Below, piece after piece: positions 45,441 through 53,571 of a DNA stretch of 64,000 bases. The first letter of the stretch is position 1. Each line of letters opens with the position of its first letter. This stretch comes from Euptelea pleiosperma (Eukaryota > Streptophyta > Magnoliopsida > Ranunculales > Eupteleaceae). The notes beneath the pieces are model-generated. The model had not been told where the DNA came from. It saw only the letters and a list, made by a program, of their open reading frames with translations, and ran no database searches. Made by a program: the position numbers and the translations under genes. The stretch spans positions 20,219,913-20,283,912 of the forward strand of contig CM068547.1 of the NCBI GenBank assembly GCA_035048495.1, in the 5' to 3' direction.

Positions 45441-46080
45441 AGATTAAGAAATAAAAATTCCATCATCCAAATGTTTAACTTGAAGACCCAGAAAATAGAT
45501 CAGTTCACCTACCATACTCATTTCGAATTCCTTTTTCATTTGTTCTGAAAATATTTGAGCATGATCAACAGACGTGGACCCAAATACAATATCATCAACA
45601 TAAATTTGAGCAATCACATAAATCCCCTGAATAGTTTTAACAAATAAGGTCTTGTCCACTTCTCCTCTGATGAAACCTTGATGAAGTAGAAAAGTGGTCA
45701 ATTTCTCATACCAAGCCCTCGGAACTTGTTTTAAGCAATACAAAGCCTTTTTGAGGCTATAAACTTGATTAGGAAATTTTGGATTCTCAAAACCTTTGGT
45801 TGTTCAACATAAACTTCTTGAAGAACACCATTCAAGAAGGCGCTCTTAACATCCATCTGAAAAAGTACAACAGCAAGCAAGATACAAATGGATTCCAATC
45901 TAGCAACAGGAGCAAAAGTTTCATCAAAATCAATGCCTTCAATTTGAGTATAGCCTTGAGCTACAAGTCTGGCTTTGTTTCTGACAACAGTTCCATTCTC
46001 ATCTGATTTGTTTTTGAAAATCCATTTAGTGCCAATAACATTAGTATCTTTAAGTCAGGGCACTAAATACCAAACATCAT
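45441..46080 (-). pseudogene. C pol remnant: reverse transcriptase
   Basis: The open piece 45444-45743 contains [13 protein letters not shown] and the catalytic YVDD motif (IYVDDIVFGS), followed by VGELIYFLGLQVK. The upstream RT part is read in other frames up to about 46080, showing frameshifts near 45745-45790. SIRE-type by its motifs. Not functional as it stands. Confidence 0.75.
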
Positions 46081-47135
46081 TTCTAGTAAATTGACTTAGT
46101 TCTTCTTACATGTCACTAATCCAATTTTCACTAATAAGAGCTTCAAAAATATTTTTTGGTTCAATCTGAGAAGTATAACACACAAAGTTAACAACATTTT
46201 CAATCTGTCTTCTAGTTTGAACTCTGCTTCCTGCCTCACCAATGATATCAACACTAGGATAATTTTTCTTAACCCATAAGGGAAGAAATTTATCAGCATG
46301 AGAATCACTAGAAGGAGAAGTAACATGAATGTCATCAATACTCTGACAGATATCATCACAGTTGTTATCCTATGAGGAATTTTTTTCGATATTTAAATCA
46401 TCAATAACCACATTAATAGACTCCATGATAGTTTTGGTTCTTTGATTAAGAACCTGATAAGCTCTACTATTTGTGGAATAACCAAAAAAAATTCATTCAT
46501 CTCCTATTTTATCAAACTTTCCCAGAGATCCTCTATCTCTAAGAATATAGCATTTGCTCCCAAAAACCTTAAAATATTTGACATTAGGCTTTTTTACCCG
46601 ACCAGATTTCATAAGGAGTGTTCAAAGTTCCTAGTTTCAGATAAACTCTATTAAGAGTATAACAAGCAGTATTTACTACTTCAGCCCATAAGTTTTGAGG
46701 TAAGTTTTTGCTGTGAAGCATCATCTGGGCCATTTCCTGAATCACCCTATTCTTTCTTTCAACCACTCCATTTTACTATGGTGTAATAGGTGCAAAAAAT
46801 TTATGCTTAATGTCAATGGCATTACAGTACTCAATGAGACGAAAATCTTCAAATTCTCTTCCACGGTCAGTTTGAATCCTGACTATACTGTAGCCTTTTT
46901 CATTTTGAATTTTTTGGCATATCTTTTTACATTTTTCAAAAGCATCTAATTTTTCTCTAAGAAAAACAATCCATGTAAATCTAGAGTAATCATCTACCAT
47001 GACCAGAATGTATCTTTTTCCTCCCAAACTTTCAGTCCTCATAGGACCTATAAGATCCATGTGAATCAGATCAAGCACTTTGGAGGTAGCATAATAATTT
47101 ACCTTTTTGTGAGAGCTTTTGATTTGTTTATCAAT
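46081..47135 (-). pseudogene. C pol remnant: integrase
   Basis: The piece at 46776-47078 carries the first catalytic Asp (HMDLIGPM), DDYSRFTW and the second Asp (IQTDRGREFE). The piece at 46584-46766 carries NGVVERKNR with the catalytic Glu. Between them, two adjacent stops (TAG at 46776-46778 and TAA at 46773-46775) stand where copia integrases normally have two glutamines, as expected from C-to-T change. The region 46081-46583 is the poorly conserved stretch between integrase and RT. Confidence 0.75.
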
Positions 47136-47702
47136 TTAACAAGCTCCACAAATAGTGCCAGTAGGTTTTTTCAATTTGGGCACACTTCTCACTAATTCTT
47201 TATTAGTGATTTTAACTAGGTCATTTTGGTTCATGTGACCTAGTCTTTGGTGCCATAAGTCAAAATTATTTAATTTGGCAAACTTACAGATAATCTTGTG
47301 ATTTCTACCAATAATATAACAGTTCTCAGAGGTTCTTGAACCTCTCATAACACATTTTCCAGATTCATCAATAACATCACATCCTTGGCTAGTGAATTTA
47401 ACTGTATGATTATTATCACATATTTGACTTATGCTAAGAAGATTGACTTTGAGTCCTTCAACACAGAGAACGTTATCAAGCTTAGGAATACTTGAAGCTT
47501 GAATACATCTCTGACCAATGACCTTAGCCATACTTCCATCCCCAAAAGTTACACTCCCATCCTTGTGATCTTCAATATGATAAAACATAGACTTGTCTCC
47601 AGTCATGTGCCTAGAACAACCACTGTCCAGATACCATTTGTTGTTTTCTAAAGCTTTGAAAGCAGAGTGAATCATAAGGCATTTTTTATCATCTTTTCTC
47701 AC
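47136..47702 (-). pseudogene. C pol remnant: aspartic protease and pre-integrase domain
   Basis: A 188-codon open piece with WYLDSGCSRHMTG (protease active site DSG) near its start and WHQRLGHMNQNDL (the pre-integrase zinc-binding His pair) followed by CGAC at its end. This is the usual protease to integrase order of Ty1/copia. It is open in itself but isolated from its neighbours by stops. Confidence 0.8.
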
Positions 47703-47735
47703 CCAACTGGTCTTATACTTAGCAAGTTTTACAAT

Positions 47736-48311
47736 TTATTTGGGAAGAAGTGAATTGTTCATTCTTTTGTCATTTCTGGACCCTTGATTCTTAGCAACAT
47801 GACTATCAAACAAAGTTTTTCTCAATCCAGAAATTTTAAAAATTTCTCTCTTTAGTTCATTGGATTTCACGTATAACTCACTTAGCCTAGAATTATGATG
47901 ACCAACTAATTCAGTTTCTTTGAACTTTGTTGTCATACATTTTCCTGTAGAACATGTGAGTTTTACATTATTCTTATGTGAACTAAGATGAGAATCAAAA
48001 TTCTTAGATTTAGTAATATCATACTTGTTTATCAATTGATTCTTTAAGCGCTCTTGGAACTCTTTTTTCAACACTTTATGTTTCATTAGAAGCAATTTCT
48101 TTTCTTCTTCCTAGTGTCTCCTTTCATCAGTGAGTTCAATATTTGCCAATTTCAATAAAACATTTTTAAAATCCAATTTCTCCATTTGTAAGGATAGAAC
48201 TTTATTTTCTTTGATCAATCTAAGACTTTCTAAATACAGTTTCTCATAAGCTATATTCAAATAGTCCTCAGACAATGGAGATCTGGATGTATTTTCACAT
48301 TCTCTTTGCAT
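47736..48311 (-). pseudogene. C gag-pol linker remnant (charged, coiled-coil-like)
   Basis: Two open pieces (48111-48311 and 47736-48095) encode Lys/Glu/Leu-rich sequence, as found between Gag and protease in SIRE-type elements. The Gag core and its zinc knuckle, which should lie upstream, are absent: only 77 bp separate this piece from the primer site. I recognise no other domain. Confidence 0.6.
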
Positions 48312-48387
48312 TTTGACAAATTAATGAAAATGGACTAGTTTATCAAGAATCTAAATTCAGGTGATTAAACCTTAAATAGAATAACCT

Positions 48388-48400
48388 GGCTCTGATACCA
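48388..48400 (-). other. C primer binding site (tRNA-Met)
   Basis: On the minus strand TGGTATCAGAGCC, the classic plant initiator tRNA-Met primer site, two bases from the LTR that begins at 48403. The 48312-48387 gap to the first frame is unusually short. Confidence 0.9.
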
Positions 48401-48402
48401 AT

Positions 48403-48485
48403 TGAAATTTCACCGGTCCGTTAACTTTAATCCAATATACCTAGAAGGGGGGGTTGATTAAGTATTTAAAATTAATTATACCTAC
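48403..48485 (-). repeat. C 5' LTR fragment
   Basis: 83 bp matching 16698-16780 of the 3' LTR with a few differences. It is cut at CCTAC (48481-48485) by the Tat element. The remainder is expected to the right of the window. Confidence 0.85.
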
Positions 48486-48568
48486 TGTGAGTACCATAAT
48501 TTGACCTCTGTGGCGCGAGGCGGATTCGGGGCACAACAGTCTTTTATTGGACAATCCATAGGAGTACA

Positions 48569-48692
48569 GACCAGCTGGCGGCTTGTGACCAGCTAGTGGC
48601 CAGTGACCAGTTGACGGCCAGTGACCAGCTGGTGGCCTTCGACCAGCTGGCGGCTCGCGACCAGATGGCGATTCGGACCAGATGGTGACCCG
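48569..48692 (+). repeat. Seven-unit array of GACCAGCTGGCGGC in the T LTR
   Basis: Units of 18, 18, 18, 18, 18, 17 and 17 bp, each starting GACCAG(C/T/A)TGG or a variant. CAGCTG is self-complementary. It lies about 300 bp upstream of the TATA-like site, consistent with an enhancer array. Confidence 0.75.
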
Positions 48693-48984
48693 GATCCAGC
48701 TAGCAGACCATAATCACCAGACGGTCTTAGATCACCAGATGGGACAAACCCAATGGTCGAGCCTTACTGGCAAGATATTCATGAACCCTAGGTCAGAGAC
48801 AGGGCGAGGACGGACAAGAGTAGCCCGAGCTGGCTCTCCCTTTTCAGAACAGAGAGGGACACTCAGCAAACACAGAAATAGATCGCTAACGAGAGGCGCG
48901 AAGGAACAACAGTGAGCGGGCCACCTTCGGTCCCACCAATGAAAAGAGACCTAAAAAAATATAACAGAGAAAAGAAGAGACGGA

Positions 48985-49002
48985 GGGTCTATAAATAGAG
49001 GA
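48985..49002 (+). promoter_or_regulatory. T LTR TATA-like box
   Basis: GTCTATAAATAGAGGAC is a strong plant-type TATA element in the middle of the LTR, downstream of the repeat array. Confidence 0.65.
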
Positions 49003-49505
49003 CTCCTCCCCTACAGAAGGGGGGATCTTTTTCCAGAACAATTCCCTCACCAATGAAGGGAAAAGGGAGAGAACCAAATCATATCAGAAGAGAAAAAAAA
49101 GATAAGTCTAGGAAGAGGAGAAACGACCTTTCCTTTTCCTGGAGAGATAGCCTTTGTGTGTATCTTGCCATAGTAGAGCCTTTCCTGACTTGATTGTCGG
49201 AGTGTCTTTGGCAGGTACACCACCCACCTTGCTTTGGAGGAGGTAATTGAGGAGCAGGAGCGGATCTGGAGTCGCAGCAGGCAAAAGGATGGAGTCCTAA
49301 AGGTGGAGAAGGCTTTCTACAGCTACTCTCTCGTTGGCAACCGACCTCAACCTTGTGTAGGCGATCTTCTTGGAGTCGGACATCTTGTGCTTGAGATTTG
49401 TAAAGCTAATCAGAGTGTGAAGAGGTTTTATGTACAAAAAGAGAACATTCTATTAATAGAAGTATCTATTGACTTTAAGATTACAGTTTCTGTCCCCACA
49501 TCTTT

Positions 49506-49522
49506 TGGTGCCGTCTGTGGGA
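49506..49522 (+). other. T primer binding site
   Basis: TGGTGCCGTCTGTGGGA lies five bases after the LTR. The TGGYGCCGTCTGTGGGA form is common in Tat-type elements. I do not assign the tRNA. Confidence 0.6.
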
Positions 49523-49560
49523 AGTGACAAGAAGCTTCCTAGCACGATAGAGAAGAAGTG

Positions 49561-49766
49561 ATGGTAGTAACACGACAAACGAGTGCTCGAAGAAGAGAGG
49601 CCGCGAATCGCGATGCGGATCTAAGAGACACCTTGACAGAAAGAAGGAGAGCCAGGAATGAGCAGGAAGCTCAGCTGCTAGAAATAGAGAAACTGCAGAG
49701 GGAGAATAATCGGCTCAGACGCCAAATAGATAAGCAGCCCATCAACGCGGACTATGCATCAGATAA
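49561..49766 (+). pseudogene. T gag, 5' part
   Basis: The ATG at 49561 opens a frame rich in Arg/Glu/Gln with heptad-like spacing (LLEIEKLQRENNRLRRQI), a coiled-coil start typical of Tat Gag. E4 cuts it at GATAA (49762-49766). The frame continues after E4 at 60353 but shifts later. I used ATG 49561 rather than the in-frame GTG before it. Confidence 0.65.
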
Positions 49767-50727
49767 TGATATTCGCTCAAAAGTGCTTATTTTAAGCACT
49801 TATCCTGTTAGCGTTATCGCACTCTCCTACGTAAAACTGCTCTAATTATCCACTTTTCTACGTAAGAGTCTATCTCATTGCGTAAAACACACTTTTCTGG
49901 ACGAAATGGTATATTTGCATGCATTAAACACATTTTCGGAAGTCTAGATATTAAGCCGTTCTGATAAAGTCTCATTACGCGCTTCTTCTGTCGCAGGAAA
50001 CCCCGATGGGACGATTCTCAAGACTTGTGGGCCCAAATCGATCATGAAAGCCCATTATCAAAGCTTAAAAAGCCCACATGCTATGACTAGAAGATATGGG
50101 CCAAATATGGGCTGAATAAGAGGACCAAAAAGCCGGCCCAAAGAACGAAGAGAGTAGGAGAGCCAATGACCAAGAGACGGACCAAAGCGTTTAAAGCCAC
50201 ATGAGTCAGCAAAGAATGATGGTCGACTCTACTGGAGAAGCGTGAGGATGTCACAGTGAAGACCAGGGTTCCAGACCCTCCGCCAGTGCTTTTTTCTATT
50301 TTTTTTGATACTTTTTCTCTCATTTCTTCTTATTCTCTCTCTCTCTTCATCTCTCGATCCTCGAATCTACTGACTTAACCCCAGAACTCCTACCCTTCGG
50401 CTCTATCTCATCTCCCTTAGCTTTCTGACCGTTGGATCTTCCATCGGACCGTTGGATCTTCAATCGGACCGTTGGATCTCTCTAGATCCGTCGATCTACC
50501 AATCTGGGTCCCAATCAAGTCACCATCCATCCGATCGCCTTCAGAATGCCTGTCACATCATCTTGTGAGACGATGGACATCATCAGTCCATGTGGGCCAG
50601 TAGCCGGGCCCATCAGCATCGACCCGCTGTCCGACCAGTTAGTGGACCCCGCGAATTTCAAAAATAATTTTAATTAAATGGGGGGTCCACTAATTGGGGA
50701 GATTCCCCATAGAAAAGTAGCATTTTA

Positions 50728-50766
<39 letters not shown>

Positions 50767-50792
50767 AAAAATATTTTTTTATTTAAAAAATA

Positions 50793-50856
50793 CCCTATTT
50801 CCATTAATGGAAATAGGGAGCTTTATAAGAGGAAGGAGAAGGGTTCGTTCGAACCC
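50793..50856 (+). promoter_or_regulatory. E4 LTR core promoter
   Basis: The same perfect 26-bp palindrome as E1 (50793-50818), TTTATAAG (from 50822) and GGGTTCG-TT-CGAACCC stem (50841-50856). The copy in the 3' LTR is at 58408-58471. Confidence 0.7.
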
Positions 50857-51140
50857 TAATCCCTCTCCCCTCTCATCCTCTCTTCCCCCCTTTCAATCCC
50901 CCCCACGTTCTCCCTCCACCGGGCCGTTTTTCTTCTTTTCTTCTTCTTCTTCTTCTTCTTCTTCTTCTTCTTCTTCTTCTTCTTCTTCTTCTCCCTTCTC
51001 TTCTCCGGCGAGCTGCTCCACCAAGCATCTACGCCCCTGCCCCTTTGCTGCAACGCCTCCACAGTCCATCCACGACTGCCTGGTGCAGCCCATCATCCAT
51101 CCACGACCGCCTGGTTGCAGCACAAGGTTTCATACCGTCT

Positions 51141-51557
51141 TCCTTCTCTGTTCTCGCCGGAGTTGCGCCTGCAACTCCGACCAGCAACACCATCACCAGC
51201 GTCTTCTTCTCCTGGTTCTTCTTCTCCTCCTCTAACCGCTGCCCAACCCCCTGCTCACCACGCCAAGAACCATCATCGCCTTCTCTTTCTTCTTCTTTCT
51301 TCTTCTTTCTTCTTCTTCCTTCTCTGTTCTCGCCGGAGTTGCGCCTGCAACTCCGACCAGCAACACCATCACCAGCGTCTTCTTCTCCTGGTTCTTCTTC
51401 TCCGCCCTCTACTTCACGATCTGCCAGCCACCGTCCAGCCTTCTTACTTCTCTTACCGTTTTCTCTCTTGACCGCCCCTCTCCATTGCAAAAACCCAGCA
51501 AGCCGTTCTCCTCTCCTCTTCTCACGTTTTTACCGGAGTTGCAGGCTGCAACTCCGG
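51141..51557 (+). repeat. Three GGAGTTGC hairpins and an 87-bp duplication in the E4 LTR
   Basis: CGGAGTTGC/GCAACTCCG stems at 51158-51179 and 51334-51355 lie inside two direct copies of an 87-bp segment (51141-51227 and 51317-51403). A third stem, CCGGAGTTGCAG with its exact inverse around a 1-nt loop, is at 51533-51557. All are repeated in the 3' LTR 7615 bp on. Confidence 0.8.
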
Positions 51558-52734
51558 CAGGTCACGAACCCCACCACCAGCGCCTCCATCACCGGTTCTC
51601 TTCTCCAAGAACCGTTGCTGCATCTCCAAGCCGTCATCACCTCTCTTCTCTTGGCCACAAATAAAAAAAAAATAATAATATAGAAAAAAAAAGGAAAGAA
51701 AAGAAGAAGATGAGGGGAAGCCATTAACGTCCCTCCTCGGAGCTTGCTGGGTTGTTGCCCTGGACAACGCCACCAGCGTCTCCACTTTGCTGCTGCTCTC
51801 ACCTACGAACACCACCTTGCTAGTGCGTCCTCCATCCTCCACATCTCGTCGGGCTGGGTGCAGACCTCCCTTGCTGCTCCTCCTTTCCAAGCGACTCCCA
51901 ATGTCCAAGAACCTGCAACCCATCTCTGGCAGGCTGGGTCAAATCTCCTCCAAGCCGTTCAGATCTGGATGTTCAACCCGTGCTGCTATCACGGCCTGCT
52001 ACATCTAGGCCGAAGCCCATCTCCTCTAAGGTGGAGACCGCTTCACTCCACCCACCTCACACCGCTGTCTCTCCACTACGGACTGCAATGTTGATCTTTG
52101 TCCCTTGGGCCGATTCCAGCCACCCATTTTAGCCACCACGAACCACCAAAACTCTCCCTCAAGCCTGGAATGCCATCTACAAACCATGTATCCATGGCCG
52201 ATTCTCCAAACTTTGAGCAGCATGTCATCTTCTCCGGCCGATCCTATCTCCGGTAAGTAGAGAGAGGTAACTTCCTCCCTCTATCTCCATCCCTTTCTCT
52301 CTCCTCCCTTAGTTTCTCTCTCTAGGTTTCTCCCATTCTCTCTCTAGCTTAGTTTTAGGTTCTTTACAAATTTGTTTATTTTTGTTTGATGTTTTGAGCA
52401 TTGTAAGAATTTTTAATGTTAATGGATGAATTCTCTTTTCGGGTGTTATTTGATTTCCTTCATTATTGTTTTTAATAGTCTGTGATAATCTAAAAAAAAA
52501 AAAAAGGGTTTTAAATCCCATTATCACCATTCTCATCCTGCCATTATTTCTAACATCATTCTGTTATTTCATGTTCTTTATTAAGCGTGCCCTAACCCCG
52601 AGTGCGGATCGACATCCGACACGAGCCACTGTGCAAAATTGCTAATTTTACAGGTCAAAAGTCTCGGATAAATTAAAAATGTGTTGAAGTTAGGGTTTCC
52701 GTAACCAACGACGCGGAAAATACCTACTTTCAAA

Positions 52735-52748
52735 TGGCGCCGCTGCCG
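52735..52748 (+). other. E4 primer binding site
   Basis: TGGCGCCGCTGCCG, identical to E1 and E2. Confidence 0.8.
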
Positions 52749-53571
52749 CTCGGGTGTTCGGGAGTGCGAAAAAGGACGTAAAGATGGAATTGGAAAGTTG
52801 CTAAATCGGGAAGCTGCTCAATTTGGACAGCCTGACCTTTTCTGGAAACTTTCTATTTTTTGTTTTTAGTGATTTTTAGCAGTATTTTAAATTACTATTT
52901 TTAATGCCTCGGAAGGCCGAGTGCAAAGTTGTAATAATTTAGGAATTTTAACTGCCTTCCAAATAACTGCTAGATCTTGTTCTAGGGTTTTTTAGAAACC
53001 CTAGATTAAGTGGAAATTACCAAAAAAAATTAAAAAATCAAACGTGGCATCTCGGACTATTCGGCGGTTAGTTGCGTGTGGACTAGGAACACGCACCAAC
53101 CCTAGCTTAACCCGAGGGAACACTCTTCTTATACACTTGACCAATCCGGTTAGTCTGGGACGTACTTAAGACAGCCATTGTGCCGCACGTCTGTCTAGGC
53201 TTCGGATTGCCTTGTTGTTGACTAGAGTTAGTACTAAAGGATTCGCTCTGAAGAGTGTAGCCTGGTGAGAACCTCTGAGTGCAAACAGTTAGTCCGGTGG
53301 CTAAAAGATAAATCAGTGGTCCGCCCACTGTCATAATCTACTCTAGCCCCAAAACTAACAAGATAATGCCTAAAATGTATCCTGATTGTTTAGAATAAGA
53401 TTATCTGTGCTTGGTGTGCATCATTTAAAATCACTACTCCAGTGTCTCCTTTTGGCAACTTTTTGCCAAACCTTGGGCTTACTTTTTCAAGTAGAAGCCC
53501 GGTTGGACCTTTCCTAACCTTTTACTAACTCGATCTGAGAGTTAGTCCACCGCATCCCTCTATCGCCTCTA
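52749..53571 (+). other. E4 untranslated leader, shortened by about 1 kb
   Basis: Follows the E2 leader to about 53040, then jumps to the part that in E2 begins near 25553 (CGTGGCATC). This removes the candidate intron and the tract around it. The CTCGG-AAGG-CCGAG hairpin (near 52907) is kept. Because E4 moved recently, the missing segment is not essential for mobility. Confidence 0.8.

Larger units (their letters stand above)
16698..48485 (-). mobile_element. C: SIRE/Maximus-type Ty1/copia element, degraded and interrupted
   Basis: A minus-strand copia element split by E3 (18453-43178). Its 3' LTR is 16698-18317, its pol remnants are 44665-48311, its primer site is 48388-48400, and its 5' LTR starts at 48403 and is cut after 83 bp by the Tat element T. 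The same LTR end (beginning TGAAATTTCACCGGT on the plus strand) at 16698 and 48403 ties the two halves together. The gag core is missing, and pol carries stops and frameshifts, so it is defective. Confidence 0.85.
48486..49500 (+). repeat. T 5' LTR (1015 bp)
   Basis: Starts TGTGAGTACC and ends CCCCACA, giving TGTG/CACA ends. It carries an 18-bp tandem array in U3 and a TATA-like CTATAAATAGAG near 48990. The presumed target site is CCTAC (48481-48485); its partner is outside the window. Confidence 0.8.
49767..52732 (+). repeat. E4 5' LTR
   Basis: The U3 (to about 50870) is nearly the same as that of E1, including the 20-bp triplicate, A run, palindrome and TATA. Downstream it differs from both E1 and E2: a long CTT run (about 50936-50990), an 87-bp direct duplication, three GGAGTTGC hairpins and its own U5 (52260-52560). 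Only the last 150 bp are shared by all LTRs. Confidence 0.95.

Noticed and set aside
50936..50990. Long CTT array as a possible CRISPR-like or satellite array
   Set aside because: A simple trinucleotide microsatellite inside an LTR.
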